Assembly: GCF_000283155.1 (NCBI RefSeq)
Contig: NW_004454178.1
Span: forward strand, 7,600,088 to 7,664,087
Direction of reading: 5' to 3'
Source of the DNA: Ceratotherium simum simum
Taxonomy: Eukaryota; Chordata; Mammalia; Perissodactyla; Rhinocerotidae
Length of the DNA: 64,000 nucleotides
Positions within the stretch are counted from its first letter, which is position 1; the number at the start of each line of letters is the position of its first letter. Below are positions 1 through 12,734 of this stretch, in pieces. Both the position numbers and the translations under genes were made by a program. The notes beneath the pieces were generated by a model. The model saw nothing but the letters and a program-made list of their open reading frames with translations, was not told the DNA's origin and made no database searches.

Positions 1-565
1 CTGAGCCTGGGTACTAAGGTGTGATAGGATTTCAAGGTTTTGCAAGTGCTTTTTTTTCTATTTTTCTTTTTGTATCTCTGTCTTTCCCATGTGTGAAAAT
101 AGTTGTCCTGTTACTTTCAGGCAACGATTTCCTTTGGAAAGTATTAATGTCTTTAACTTATCTCAGCTCAAAAGTAAATGCATTTCAAAAATTTGCTGAG
201 TGTCTAAGCATATCTTTTTCATCTTCTCACACCATGGGTATTAGAAAATGCTTAGAAGCAGATTTTCTTTGGGATTCCTCAATGTCCTGAGATAGATATT
301 CCACGACGACAACCATCGTTAATAAACATGTAATTACTGAGCATATTATGGATGCTGGGGGAGATACAGAGAAGGTCAATACACAGATGCCACCCTCAGA
401 GAGTGCCAACTCTACTGAATACGTTATTGAACAGTATAAGATTAGTATAAGATCATAGGATTCTGGAGCTAGATGGGATCTTACAGAGTTCAAAGCACTT
501 ATTTTACATATGAAGAAACAGAGTCCCAGAAAGTTCACCTGACAATTCAGTTTCAGAATCAGAAC
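1..565. other. Mostly unassigned; weak L2-like and MIR-like pieces at the right end
   Basis: No gene is recognisable. Positions 330-425 resemble the antisense end of an L2 LINE (graded phrase around 'gctgggggagatacagag'). Positions 450-565 resemble a MIR-class core in antisense (phrases 'ttacagagttc' and 'gaagaaacagagtccca'). Both are heavily diverged. The open frames here (89 and 113 codons) have no recognisable domain and overlap these relics. Confidence 0.35.
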
Positions 566-3500
566 CAAAAGTAAGTCTCCTCACTCTCAGGCCAAGTGGT
601 ATCTCTGAGGTTATGACTGTTCTGTGGAGAGAAAACAACGTGAGACTAAGTAGCAGGGGAGTAACCAGAAAAGTCTTTCCCTAATCTCATAAATGGAAGT
701 TTCCATGCTAGACCCTCTGCCAGGTCTTAACAGTGAGAAGAATTGATGCAGTTATAGGGTATAGGTACACCGTGGATGCCTAGTTTTCTGTCTGCTCACA
801 TACCTCTGGAGAAAGGGCTTTCTCACTCATTCAATTCTCTACCTTCCCCAGCTGATTTGCTAATCAAAAGGTTACCTAATCAAAACGTTACCATGAAAGC
901 ATCATATGGATGTGACCAAACTTGGTCTCTCGGCCTGGGTAATTGGCTTAGTGGTGGCCACATGAACACAGTCCTTTCTGAGGCCCATTGGAACTGGAAC
1001 TGAGCTGTCAGTTTCTCTCCCTCACACATAAAGCTCAGGTGTTGTTGGCTGGCAGTCATATATATATTTTTTTGCTTTGTGGCTACAGAGAAAGAAAAGG
1101 TTGTCCCCCAAGTGAGAGAAGAAGGAAGCAGATGTGTGGAGAAAAACAGAGACTAAAGACAGGAAGACAGCCTGTACATTCAAGTCCTTGCTTTCAATTG
1201 TTTTTAACACCCAATCATATTTCTATTTGGGGGTTTTTGTGAGATATCCAGGTATATATATAGTAAATAACCTTTTATGCTTAAGCTAGCATGAGTTGAG
1301 CTTCTATCATGAATAATGAATACATGGCAGTGAAAGATTATCAAATTCTGTTAAAGTCTCTTAGATAAATTAATACATTTTAGAAAATGAGGAAGTGAGA
1401 ATTAGTGTATGGGCCTAGAGCAGGTTGAGATATAAAAACCAGTTTGTTACAATAAACTTCAGTTAATGATGAATACACCTGGCCAGCCTTCCTGATGTTG
1501 TCAGAACATTGACCTGATCAGTGTGGAGCAGGAGGGGAGCACTGAGGCAACCAGAAGATACTTTCCCACCAGGTCATCCTGTCTAAAACTGAGGACAGCC
1601 ATGCAAAGGAAGCCCAAATTCAGAATGCCCCAGGTTTGAAAGAAGTAAAGAAAGTCTTTCGATAGCTAAGGGCATCTTATATGCAGGGGCGGTTTGGAAG
1701 CTAGTGAGCTCCTGAAAATGGTGGTATGTGACTTGAGCCAGGGCATGTGGCAGGGCTGCTGAAGTGATGGAAACATCTATTGGGAGATGAGAATATGGTC
1801 TCTTGGTACTCCTTTTCCCCAAGATTCTTGCATTCTGATTTAGGCTCTAAGAGATAAGGGAGATGAGCCAGATAGGAAACTGGCCTCCAAGGAATCTGAC
1901 TCCTCACGTTCAGCCTGTGCTTTGAAAACCTCAGCTAGAACTGGTCACGTTTCATCCCCACCCTCCTCTTTATCCTCACTCCTCGTCCCTCTCCTGTCCC
2001 TTCCTCTTCTCAGGCTCCTCTGCTCAGTTCTCCAATAAAATTACCTCTCCTCTCCTCTCCCTTAACTTTTTCCAGGCAGAATACCATGCCTGAGACATAG
2101 CTCTCCTACCTTTTCCTTGAAAGGTCCGACTTCTTTCATTTTTTCTGCAATTTCCAAATAGAGCCTTTTCCCATAAAATCTTTATCCTAGGATGGGTGAT
2201 CAGGGACATAAAAGGTGATAATTACTCCCTGCTCTTATCTGTCTGAATCTACTCCTCCTCCCTTAATGCTTCATTCCATCTAAACCTAAACCACTGATTT
2301 AGGCAAAATGTAAATAATTTGCTTTGCCTATTTACAGATATATTTGACTTAAATTATACCATTGTCTGTCCTTTGTGTGTTGAGATTTTAAGGTCCAAGA
2401 GGCACTTAGGATCATGAGACCTCAAGAGGAAACTCTTCCCTAGAACAATGTATATAAATCCACCTTGGATGGCTTGAGGGACTGCCATATGCCATAAGAT
2501 AGTTTCTGGTTCTCAGGCAAACTCTGATTATAATTTCACACACACAATTGCTCTTTCTATCTACCTGGCACTTTGCTGGTCTCTGCTACATGTCGCATGC
2601 TGCCTCAGAAGACAATTAGATATACCAGATTAGAAACTAGGCCCAGTGGCCAGAGGCAAAATTGTAGGAGCAGTAGATCTTAAAGAGATGTAACAAGCTC
2701 TTTGTTTTATTTCCAATACGTATTTTTTGAAGTTTCCTTGGATTGTTTATTTGGTAAAATTTTTATTACGGAGCCTCATCAACCAGCAAGTCTTTATGAA
2801 ATATCTCTAGCACTGCTTTTGAAGGTAGATTTCAGTGTTTATAAAGAGAGAATTTCATCATCTAGTGGTAATATACATGCCAATAATCTGATTTATTCAA
2901 GGATGTAGATTACAGTATAATATCATTCCTTTACATTTTAGCAATTCACACACACACATATATGTAATCAGCACATAATTTTAGAGATTTCCTCTCGCCT
3001 TAAATAAATGTCATTTTTTCCCAATATCTAGTCAGTATGATTTACCTAGCACCTACATAGAAGCTCTTATGAAATCCATATATGATTTATAATCCTTTAC
3101 TTCTACAGGAAAATCTCACTGAAAATGACTTGATAACACTTGTCAAATATATAAAGCTTCTCATCACCTCTTCAATTTAATCACTTTGAGCAAGCAAGAA
3201 TGAAATATTTGTAGTCATTTCTTTTATATCTATTGTATGTATTATCAGAAGTTCCAGGAATAAATGATACATACATATTTAGGAAATAATTAATTTCTCT
3301 AAGATAGAATAGAGATTCATTTCTTCTCAACAAGTCATAATTTTATAATTATGAGTCTGAAGATCTTCAAGATAAATATTTGTTAATAAAATTTACCGAA
3401 TATTCATATTGATAAAATCCAGACCAAATCTTTTAAATAATGCAATACACTTTCTCCAAAAAGATGCCAAAATCCCAGCCACGAATTGACCAACAATAGT

Positions 3501-5386
3501 TGAATGTAGCTGAAACAAACAAATAAAAAAATGGGTCTCTCATTTATATCCCAGGAATAGATTACATTTTGTATCCTGATATTAAGTTGTTGGATTTAAT
3601 CAAAACTTCAAACCTGTTTTCATATATCATCGTATAGGGTAAGAGAAACAAATGTGGATGCAGTTCTCATTATCCTGTTTGAAGGAGCTGCCACTACAAA
3701 CTAGGTGATGGAGCATTTCCATAGTGAAGTATTTTTCGTGATGTGTTCTACCCAGGGTTTCAATGGGAATTTATGTGGTGTGGATACAGGATGGGGATGG
3801 GGGATGTTATTAAGAAGACTGATGACGGACAAAAGGAAGCAGTAACTGACAAGCTTTGCCTAAAGACCCCTTTGCTTCAGAATGTTCCACCCCACAGAAG
3901 ATAATAGCCATTTGTTCTCCTGGTCCACTGGGGAATGAGCAAGGGAATATTGGTTAATAACGTGGCTAAGGAGATTCAGGGTACACAATGAATTTCACAA
4001 GTGACAAGTTCCTCGGACACTGGAACCATTGACCAAGTGCTCTGTGAGTGGGGTGAAATGCCCCTCTGTGGGGGCCATCAGACACATCTGTTTGGCAGAA
4101 TATAAATTCAGTGCTACCCAGAGGGAAAAGAATGGACAGTTGATGGCTGGATTCCTGCATTCCAGCCTGGCAATGTTTATTTTAAATCCCATTCCTGTCC
4201 TGAGAAGATCTAGATTTCCCACCATGATTTTGAATACGTCTTTCTGTTTTCACTTCATTCTTCTGAAAAGAGAGAAGAGGGAAGGAACTTCTTAGGGAAG
4301 GAAGTGTGATTTCTGTACAGAAAAGGGATCGTGGCTCCTACTTCAGTTATTCAGGTGAACACCATGTATTTAAAAACATAAACATTTAAATTGGGAATAA
4401 AAAACTATCACACTTCTTTTCCCTCACAAAATGTGTATGACACGGGGAGTTTTGATTTTTGTCTTGACACATTTTAAAGATAACCTAAGAAAAAGATTTA
4501 AAAAGATTTCACTCAGAATGATAGAGTGGAATGACTTGAAAGCATCTTGAAAATTATCTGGTGGAAAGTGAGTCACAGAGATGTGGGATGAACTGAGGGC
4601 CACAAGAATGGTTCAAGGCTGGCGAGAAGACTTTAAAAAAAAATTGCCTATTTTTACCCAGAGTGAAGAAGAGTGGTGGGGAGGTCTAATCTCATAGGAG
4701 GAGAGTTAAAATACTACCTTTAAAGCAACAAAAAGGAGAAATGGTTCCAGTGGCTGGCAGTGATTTGCAGAAACTGTGGAGACACAGTTTCTCAATCAAA
4801 GGTGCATGATGGTTAGAGAAGGAGTGACACAAGCAATTGATTAACGTGCCACTGCAGTTGGCAGGTGTCATCTCTTTGGTCAGGACCTGCCCCAGCATTT
4901 GTTTCTTTGAGAACTGATCATGGTTACATAATATGCATATTTAACTCCAAAGCTGGAGGTAAAAGTAACCCTTGGATTTATTGAGAGATTGCAAGCTGGT
5001 CTCCAGTATAAAAACTTTCCAGAGGATTTTCTATGCTAATGTTACTTTACACTTTTTTTTCCTGCTATATGACAGCAAAAATTTCACAAATAAATTTCTT
5101 AAACCCTGTGCAAGATGTGATTCCACTCCAAAGCTAATTTCTGCAACTGGAATGATTGCCAAATGGCCTACACCAATTCACTCAATATAAAATTAATACA
5201 AGCAATTATTTTCACTTGAAGAGTCTCTAGTTTGCCAAGAAATTCAAAGGGCTACAATGACGGTATTAGTCTATGTTGACTAGCATTCTGATTTGTATTA
5301 GACAACAAGCCATCCCTCTGCCTAAGGAGGAACACCAACCCATTGCTGGATCTCAGCTGGAGCACAGACAACTTTGTTTATGTGCA
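566..5386. other. Unassigned non-coding stretch, no confident repeat or gene
   Basis: About 4.8 kb in which I recognise no gene, exon or well-preserved transposon. Positions 1950-2090 are strongly pyrimidine-rich on the + strand. Positions 2690-3600 are AT-rich with short CA/TA runs at about 2948-2963. Positions 4500-4620 vaguely resemble a MIR-type core but are too diverged to call. All open frames are below 100 codons, occur on both strands and show no recognisable motif. Ancient repeats may be hidden here that a profile search would find. Confidence 0.5.
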
Positions 5387-5388
5387 TA

Positions 5389-6060
5389 CAGTAGTCCCCT
5401 TATCTGCGGTTTCGCTTTCCATGGTTTCAGTTACCTGTGGTCAACCTCATTCTAAAAATATTAGATGGAAAATTCCAGAAATAAACAATTTGTAAGTTTT
5501 ACATTGCAGGACCATTCTGAGTAGTATGATGAAATCTCGTGGTATCCTGCCTCGGAAGTGAATCATCCCTTTGTCCAGCGGATGCATGCTATATATGCCA
5601 CCCACCAGGTAGTCACTTAGTAGCCATCTCAGTCATCAGAGGGATTGTCTCCATACCACAGTGCTTGTGCTCAAGTAACCTTTATGTTACTTAATAATGG
5701 CCCAAAAGCACAAGAGTAGTGATGGTGGCGATTCAGATGTGCCAAAGAGAAGTCGTAACGTGCTTCCTCTAAGTGAAAAGGTGAAAGTTCTCGATTTAAT
5801 AAGGAAAGAAAAAAAATTGTATGCTGAGATTGTTAAGATCTATGGTAACTTTTATTACAGTATATTGTTATAATGGCCCTATTTTATTATTAGGTATTAT
5901 TGTTCATCTCTTACTGTGCCTAAGTTATAAATTAAACTTTACCATAGGTATGTATGTATAGGAAAAAACATAGTCTATATAGGGTTCAGTAATATCTGTG
6001 GTTTCAGGCATCCACTGGGGATCCTGGAACAGATCCCTGAAGGATAAAGGGAGACTGTTG
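5389..6060 (+). mobile_element. Tigger1-type (TcMar/pogo) DNA transposon, internally deleted
   Basis: The element begins CAGTAGTCCCCTTATCTG and ends in the inverted counterpart (GGATAAAGGGAGACTGTTG). It is flanked on both sides by TA (5387-5388 and 6061-6062), the target duplication of Tc1/mariner-type elements. The left part follows the Tigger1 5' region as I remember it, including the 5' untranslated part and the transposase start. It then jumps to the 3' end with most of the ~2.4 kb element missing, so it is non-autonomous. The opposite terminus also reads 'tgtggtttcaggcatcc', typical of Tigger 3' ends. Confidence 0.85.
5697..5876 (+). pseudogene. N-terminal fragment of Tigger1 transposase
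   Basis: An ATG at 5697 opens a frame whose first ~50 residues read as the start of a pogo/Tigger transposase: basic residues after the start, then PLSEKVKVLDLIRKEK, then YAEIVKIYG. This is the first part of the CENP-B/Tigger-type N-terminal helix-turn-helix. After the residues IYG the frame enters the 3' non-coding end of the element and stops at 5876. The rest of the DNA-binding domain and the whole DDE catalytic domain are gone. It cannot encode an active transposase. There is no sign of domestication, since the frame ends in element 3' sequence. Confidence 0.75.
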
Positions 6061-6062
6061 TA

Positions 6063-6347
6063 CATCCTAATACTCTTTCCATGACATGAAGGCTGAAGAC
6101 ACGAGATCTGGGTTCTCAGCCAGGCTAAATCATCAACCCCCTGTGTGCTTCAAGCAGACAATTAACCTGGATCAAGGTTTCTCTTTGCCTACTCACCATC
6201 TACAAAAGTCTTGAAGCACTTTGAAGAAAGTCATAGCTGATGATTAGACACCTTCTATCAGAGGCCTTGTTGGGGCCATTCAACTTTTGGTTTCTAAGAA
6301 TCTCGAGAATTTAAAATTTGAGTGCAAAGCAAAACCAGAGGTTGTAT
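6063..6347. other. Unassigned spacer
   Basis: A short stretch between the Tigger1 relic and the following MIR. No gene, repeat or strong motif was seen. Confidence 0.4.
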
Positions 6348-6585
6348 ATGACACTGTTCAGGGAACAAGCTTTGGAATCAGATCTTCCTTTCGTCACTTG
6401 CTAGCTGTGCTTCCTTGGGTAAATGTTTTACACCCTCTAAGCCCATTTCCTCAACTGTAACCTGGAATAATAATCCCTCTTCATAGATTTGCTGTACGTT
6501 TTAACTGAGACCTTGTTTAAAAAGTGCTTAGCATAAAGGCTGGCACGTTATAAATGGTCGATAAATGTTATTATCCTGACGCTTA
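6348..6585 (+). mobile_element. MIR SINE, near full length
   Basis: MIR landmarks are in the expected order on the + strand. A tRNA-related head is followed by the core ('tcacttgctagctgtg', then 'cctcaactgtaa'). The 3' part follows with 'gcttagcataaaggctggca' and 'ataaatgttattat'. MIRs are old, inactive tRNA-derived SINEs shared by all mammals. Copies sometimes act as enhancers, but nothing here shows that. Confidence 0.8.
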
Positions 6586-6599
6586 ACTGATGTTCAAAT

Positions 6600-7180
6600 A
6601 GATGAGGTATATTACCTCACGTGCTCCCCTACTGTCCACTCTCAATACAACCGCCTTTTAAAACATGATTCAGAGCATGTCAGTCCTTGGCTCAGATCTC
6701 CCCAGTGACTCTCCATCTCACTCAGAGTAGCAGCCGAAATCCTTGCAGGAGCCTTTCACCCTACTCTCACTCCTCTGACCACACTTCCCACCACCCTCCC
6801 CTTTGGGGTCCTGTATTCCAGCTACCTTCAGCTCCTTCTCCCTCTCCTAGGAAGACTCTCCCCAGACATCCTCAAGGCCAGTATCCTCACTCCTTTCAGG
6901 AACCAATTTAAAAGTCTCGTTATCAGCAAAGTCATCCATCAGCTCGTAGAAAATCATCAGCCTTATCAGTTCTGGCACCTTTATTCCTCTTACCTACTTT
7001 ATTTTTCTCCAAATCACTTATCACTGTCTACCATATTCTTTCTTAACTACTTTGTTTCTAGTCTCTCCTCAACATGAAAGTAACTCTATAAGGGCACATT
7101 CTTTATTTATTCACTGCAATATTCCCGGTGGCTTGAACATGCCTGATATGTCTGAGGCACTGCATATATATTTTTTGAGA
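6600..7180 (+). mobile_element. L2 LINE 3' region
   Basis: The + strand follows the 3' end of an L2 LINE: the phrase around 'catgattcagagcatgtcag', then 'ctccatctcactcagag', the proline/serine-like pyrimidine-rich part, and the terminal 'aagggcacattctttattt' region. Open frames here (74-98 codons) are remnants or chance frames in the L2 tail and have no intact reverse-transcriptase motif. Confidence 0.7.
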
Positions 7181-7419
7181 GTAATGAGTGATTTTTCTAG
7201 CAGAAGAGTGGGTGCAGCCTTGTCTCAAGGCTTTGATGGGCTCATATCCAACTTACTGCTAGTAGACAGCTCCCTTTCCCACCACCACCACTCTTGCCCA
7301 GGACTTGGGGTAACTAAAAGTACTAGAAGCCCAAGAGAAGGAAGGTAGGGCCATACACACCTAGTCTGGCACCGTGATGGGGAGAGGAAAGCTGTCCTAT
7401 AGCTGTCACATAAGACTCA

Positions 7420-7985
7420 CTCTTCTCCATCTCCCTGTCACTTGTGACTTTATCATCATTTGCCTGGATTATTACACCAAACACTCCATTGGTCTCCATT
7501 TGGCCCTGTGTCCTAGCTGCAATCTACCCTGAGTGCTGCTCTCAGATCTACTTTTCTAAACTCTTCTCATTACCTCGCTCTTCTGTCTGAGACCTGCTAG
7601 TCCTCCCTTTCGCTTACAGCTTCAGATCCAGACTTCATACTATGTTCATGAATCTTCTCTGTCTCATCCCTCTTTCCTATCCAGCATCAGCCCAGCATGT
7701 CCCAACTCCAGCCCTGCTGTAGGATCTTTTCTGCCTTTCGCACATGTTCTATGCATCCCTGCTTCTGTGACTTTACTCCTTCTGTTCTTTCAGAATTCTC
7801 CTTTTCTTCCTCTGCCAATCCCAATCCACTCCAGATCTCAAGGCTTACCTCAAATCACACATTATCCAAGAAGAACTCGCTCACCGATTACTACATGTCC
7901 TACATGTCATACCAATGTCTTCTTGCTCTTAACACTTCTGTACCTGAAGTTACCTACACAGTTTAACCTGTAGCTAGTCTCCAAC
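7420..7985 (+). mobile_element. L2 LINE 3' region (second copy)
   Basis: This matches the L2 tail in order: 'gcctggattattacacc', 'cattggtctccatttg', a middle part rich in ccttt/ctctg, then 'ctcaaggcttacctcaaat'. The terminal L2 piece seems to resume at about 8235-8325 ('ctgtaaactcctgggaga' and 'ggtactcaataaacagt') beyond a MIR. That would mean the MIR inserted into the L2. Confidence 0.65.
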
Positions 7986-8228
7986 TGTATCACATAATAA
8001 CAGTAATAATTGCAAGTGCTGCTACCATTTGTTTACCTTCTATTATGTTCTAGACATATATGTGTATATATATTTTAGTACTCATATTAATCTTGAAAGG
8101 TAGGAATGATTATTCCCATTTTGTAGATTAAAAAACTAAAGCTCACATAGTTCAGTAGCTTGTCCCAAATCCTATTGTTAGTAAATAATAGAGCCAAGAT
8201 TCAATTCCAATGTGCCTGGCTATGCTAT
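7986..8228 (-). mobile_element. MIR SINE, antisense, apparently inside an L2
   Basis: In antisense this has the MIR core: 'ccattttgtagattaaaaaac', 'aaagctcacatagttcag', then 'tagagccaagattcaattcc'. It lies between an L2 body and a terminal L2 tail of the same orientation, consistent with insertion into an existing L2. Confidence 0.65.
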
Positions 8229-8329
8229 GTTGTCTTTTTTTTCCTTATATACCTGTAAACTCCTGGGAGATTTAGCATAATATACGTATTCAGTAGGTAC
8301 TCAATAAACAGTGGCTGGTTAATCAAAGA

Positions 8330-8810
8330 GCTAGGAGGATGCAACTTGATTCCAGTGTGCCCTAAGGAAGCCTTACCCCCAAGGATGATGAGGTGGGGAA
8401 TAAAACACTCCCTCTGCCCTCTCCTCTTCCTTTCCTCTGTACCAGAGGAGATAATGGCTGCAAAACAGTGAGGTCAAGGCTGTTTCAGGTCTCAAAAGAG
8501 GGGGCTGTGCTGTCCAGGATCAACACTGTTCCCTTTCAAAGAGCAAAACTCTGCACACGCCCTTCCCTGGCCATTCTCAGCATCCAAGTCAGCTGTGTCA
8601 TTGCCACCTCAGATGGAGAGCTTTCCAGGCAGTCCTGGGATTGCTAAAGGCACCAGTAACATAGTTCTGGACTCTAAGCCAGGAGGCTCAAGACACACAT
8701 CTGACTGAAAGGAGAGTAGGCCAGAACATGCCAGCGTGTGCCAGAGCTGCCCCTCCCCGGCAGCTTTAATCACATGTCCTGAGGTTGCAGAAGGAGCTGA
8801 CACCTGTCAG
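8330..8810. other. Unassigned, moderately GC-rich stretch
   Basis: No repeat or gene was recognised. Two short frames (84 codons +, 64 codons -) overlap and have no recognisable motif. Confidence 0.4.
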
Positions 8811-8811
8811 C

Positions 8812-9335
8812 TCCCTTCTCTCCATCTACACCATGCCAGCTACCATGCAAGACACTTCACACACACTGTCTCTTTTCAAAATCCTCACCACAACCCCACC
8901 TGAGCCCACTGGCTCATCTGTGAAATGGGAATATTAGGTTACATCTCACCCAAAGTCACCCAGACAAGAGGGAAGATTCTAATACAGGCCCACCTATCTC
9001 CACAGCCCATGGGCTTTCCACTATGCCATGCCATCTACCTGTACCAGAAGCCAAGAGATCCGAGATGTCTATTCCAGCTCGACACACCACTCATCTTGGG
9101 TGTCTTCACTGTCTCTCTCTATCAAATGCATATGCAAACCCACCCCCTCCATCTGAAGTTCCTCCCCACTCCTTCTGTTTATTTATCTACACATTTACAT
9201 CTCACTCCCTCAACTACCCTAAGATTCTTGAGGTAGAGACCATATGTGTATACTGCCCATGGGACTCCCTCCACTGCCTACAAGTCCCTTACACCTTGAG
9301 GAATACAGGAGGTGCTCGATAAATACTGAAGATGA
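8812..9335 (+). mobile_element. MIR-like core followed by L2 3' end
   Basis: Positions 8812-9010 show a diverged antisense MIR-type signature ('ctcatctgtgaaatggga', 'caaagtcacccagacaag'). From about 9040 the + strand follows the end of an L2 ('aagattcttgaggtagaga' and the terminal 'aggtgctcgataaatact'). Two old repeats lie side by side with uncertain boundaries. Confidence 0.5.
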
Positions 9336-10550
9336 TGCTCAGAATCAGGGGCATGGAAGAGGTCTTTCACACCAACCTCTTCTCCTTGGAAATCGAAGCT
9401 CAGAGGAGCACAAAGCAGCCAGAATCCTTGCCTGCTGTTTCTCAGTAAAAGGCTCTATGTACAACCACATTTTTCTATAAAAGTTCTCCAGGCAACAGAA
9501 GCTAAGGTGTACAGGAATGCAGCTAATTTCAGGTGTGGACTGGTTTCTTGCTCTGAGTTAGTAGATCTTCCATTCTATAAATTTTCATAATTTTTACTAA
9601 TATTTTATAAACTAGCACCAGCTAAGATGCCCAAGGAATATTGGTAAGGAAGCCAAATAGAACCACATACCCTGATATTTTTGGTTTTAAATTCCAATGT
9701 ATCTTGGCCTGAAAGGGAACTTGAAGGTTAAAGGTAATTAGGGTCTGATATGACGATGCTCATACTTCAAACTCTAGAGTATTTTTTAACATTATAAGGC
9801 ATTTTTACATTACTTCGTTTGCTTTTTTCCAAGACTCTGTGAGCTAGGGAGGGCATGGATTATTTCCATTTTACAGATAAATATCCGAAGGCCCAGACAG
9901 TGATGCAGTCATCTACTCATGGCGGGCCTCTCCCTTGATTGCCGGCCCAGGTCATCAAGCCAGTGGAGGAGGAGGCTGGGTCAGGCTTGGGAGAGCAGGT
10001 CAGAGAATGTGGGTGGGACACACTGGAGAAGATATGAGGGTCCTGCAGTGGGAGTGCCGCTGGCCAGCAGGACTCCTTCTCCTCTGCTTCACATGGGAAG
10101 ACCTCTCATCCCAGCCTGCCTGCTTGCTTTGAGCCCAGCAGAGAAGGACTCTGTCAGCTTCCAAGCTGGCCCGTTTTACTGGTGGGGATTAGGTGCCAGA
10201 GTTTTCTGCTGGTGGCTGCTCTTTCCCAGCATTCTCCTGTGCTATCATGTTTTCTCAACTTGTTCTTAAATCTGTCTTCCTGACCCTCCCAGTCCTCACT
10301 GACCCTTTTTCAGGTCACTGAGAGTGAGTTCACTGAGGACTCCATACCGCCTTGCCTATGCATCACTCTGGAGAGAGAAGCTTCTCTTCTGGTTCATATT
10401 CACCTCATCTTCTGAAAAAGAGGCTCAATTCAGTCCCTCCAGCACCTGTCACACACACTCTCCTGCCTCCCTTCTTAGATACCAGACCTCCCTAGAATAG
10501 CCATGACTATATCCACCACACCTTAAGATCTCAGTTCTATAACCAATGAG
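9336..10550. other. Unassigned, with a short MIR piece at about 9795-9915
   Basis: A MIR-type antisense fragment is visible at about 9795-9915 ('ttccattttacagataaat'). The rest, including a chance frame of 116 codons at 9919-10269, is unassigned. That frame overlaps another + frame in a different phase, starts in the MIR tail and has no recognisable domain. I do not call it a gene. Confidence 0.4.
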
Positions 10551-10554
10551 CTGT

Positions 10555-10700
10555 GTAGGTTGATTTAGTCCATACCCCACACCTCCCTCCATTTTACAGC
10601 TGAAGTATCAGAGACTCAGGGATGTTAGGGGATTCCTCCCCAAGCTCTAACAGCCAGTCAACGGTAGAGCCAGTAGAGAGCCCCTCATCTCCCACACTAG
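10555..10700 (-). mobile_element. MIR SINE fragment, antisense
   Basis: Antisense MIR core: 'ctccattttacagctgaag', 'agagactcagggatgtta', then 'cagtcaacggtagagcca'. Confidence 0.6.
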
Positions 10701-10734
10701 TTCCGTTACTGTGACCCACCACCACCCTCGCCAT

Positions 10735-11425
10735 CCTCTCTTCTGTCTTGGTTCAGGTCCTCATCGTCTCTCTGCAGGACCTCAGTGAAATCCTCCTAAT
10801 GTTATCTGCTTCTAGGTTACTCTCTTTCAATTTATCCCCCTGGGAAGTGACTGGACCAGACTTGACATCAAGATAGATCATTCCATATGGAACTTATTAG
10901 TGGCATCCTGTGGACCACAAGATGAAGTTTACACCCCTCAGCCTGTCTTACAAGGGCCACCACCATCCTGTACATGTGCGTCTCCAGCTCTATCTCATTC
11001 CATTTCCCAGTATATGTCTTACACCCCAACCATGCCCCCTCTGCGAAAACACTTGGTGGATCCTGAGTATGGCATTCCAATGCCTTTGCACGTTTCCTCT
11101 TCTGCCTGGTGTGTCCTTCCCCATATCTTCCTCATGGGAAATTTCTGTTTAATAATTAGTCTGTCATCATAGCTTCTCTGAGGCCTACACCTACAGAGTT
11201 AATTATGATTATATGCTATAAATATGAATTATTCATATATATATATATTCAATGTATATATGAATTATACCAAAATGTATATTTTTGTAGCACATATATC
11301 GTTTTATCACGCTGCATTTTGTGGAGTGTTGGCTCGTTTTACTCATTATATTGTTAAGTACCCTGAGGGCAGAATTTGGTTCATCTTTTTTCTTCTTTAT
11401 ATCCCCCTATTGTGTCTAGGTCAAG
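10735..11425 (+). mobile_element. L2 LINE 3' region (third copy)
   Basis: L2 landmarks appear in order: 'gtcttacaagggccacca', 'tgcctttgcacgtttcctc', 'ttctgcctggtgtgtcctt', then the terminal 'agtaccctgagggcagaa'. Around 11220-11290 there is a TA-rich expansion with 'atatatatatatattc'. The reading frames over it are not intact L2 protein. Confidence 0.65.
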
Positions 11426-11714
11426 GTTGGCTAATACTGGGACCTCCATATACGATGCTATGTGACCAGCTGGCTACACAGAGCACAGAGGCCACACATC
11501 AGAGAATTCAGGAAACTCTCTATTAAAGGAAGTAAGTCACTCATGGCTAAAGCTTTCACCACTGTCCTATTAAAAATATCCTATTAACTACTAACCTTAC
11601 TGGTTAACACACAAAAACTATAAATGACATATAGACATTCAGTGTGGTTTCCATCAATTAACAAATTTAATTTAATAATCACTGTTTGTTATAGTATAAG
11701 TGTGTTAATTTCGT

Positions 11715-11935
11715 ATAATTATAGCAACCAATATTTATTGGGCTCTTACTAAGCAATGTATAGGTATTGTTTCATTGAATTCTTGCAACTACCTTACAAG
11801 GTAAAAGTTATCACTCTTATTTGATAGATGAAGAAGCTGAGGCTCAGAGAAATATAAAAGAGAAATAGTGAACCGCACAGAACCAACTGATAATTGTATC
11901 CAAGATTCTGGGACTCTGAGTAAACAGACCAGGTT
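11715..11935 (-). mobile_element. MIR SINE, antisense
   Basis: The antisense MIR is nearly complete: 'caatatttattgggctctta', 'cattgaattcttgcaact', 'agatgaagaagctgaggctc'. Confidence 0.75.
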
Positions 11936-12064
11936 AACACATCCCTCTACCATCTGCTGCCCAAATAGAGCTCATTTCTATTTTCTGTGCAGTGTTCTTC
12001 CATGAGCACCATGCTTATAGCATTTTATTTTATTATGTATTATTCCCAAATGGAGATGAAATTT

Positions 12065-12675
12065 GTTGATTTTAAAAGTAACACATGTTCACTGTAAAAC
12101 ATCCCAACAATACGGAAAAGTATAAAGAAGACTCTATACAACAATTTCAACACCTTGAGAGAGCCACTGTTAATATTGTAATGGGGGCTCAGTCAATTTT
12201 TTTCCCTATGTGTAGGCACTCACACATACACATATTTTCCTTCGGTAGAATAATACTATACATGTTTTGTAACCTTCTCTTCTTTTTCTTAATATAGAGT
12301 GGCTATATTTCCATTGTCAAGGCATATAGATCCATATAATCATTTTTAACGGATGGTAGCAGTCTCATAAATGAGTAGTATCCTAATAAATGGATACACC
12401 ATAATGAGGTATGTATATGTTATTTCCAGTGTTCTGCTATTATAAACAATGCTATGACAAAAAGTTAAGAAAATTCATCTTTTCCCTTTGGACAGGCTCA
12501 GAAGTAACCATGAGAGCCAATGTTTTAATTTGCATTTCTTTGATCATTAGTGAGGTTGAACATCTGTTCATAAGTTCACTGACCTAATGTCGTATTTATT
12601 TTGTGAATTACTTCTATTTATTCTCTTGTCTATTTTCTTATTTGGGTGTTTCCCATATTCTTCTTGGTGTCTAGG
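12065..12675 (-). mobile_element. Old L1 (L1M class) 3' region, antisense
   Basis: The + strand reads as the complement of an old L1 3' end: 'aagtaacacatgttcactgt', 'gagccactgttaatattgt', 'attataaacaatgctatga', then 'aatttgcatttctttgatca' and 'gaggttgaacatctgttcat'. The order is right for a 3'UTR running into the end of ORF2. It is heavily diverged, with no usable ORF. Confidence 0.75.
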
Positions 12676-12734
12676 AGCAATTTAAATAAGATAGTCAACT
12701 CTGTTCTGCCACATATGTTACAAAACGTGAATAG

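Noticed and set aside
9919..10269. 116-codon + ORF as a gene
   Set aside because: It starts beside a MIR core, overlaps another + frame in a different phase, and has no recognisable domain.
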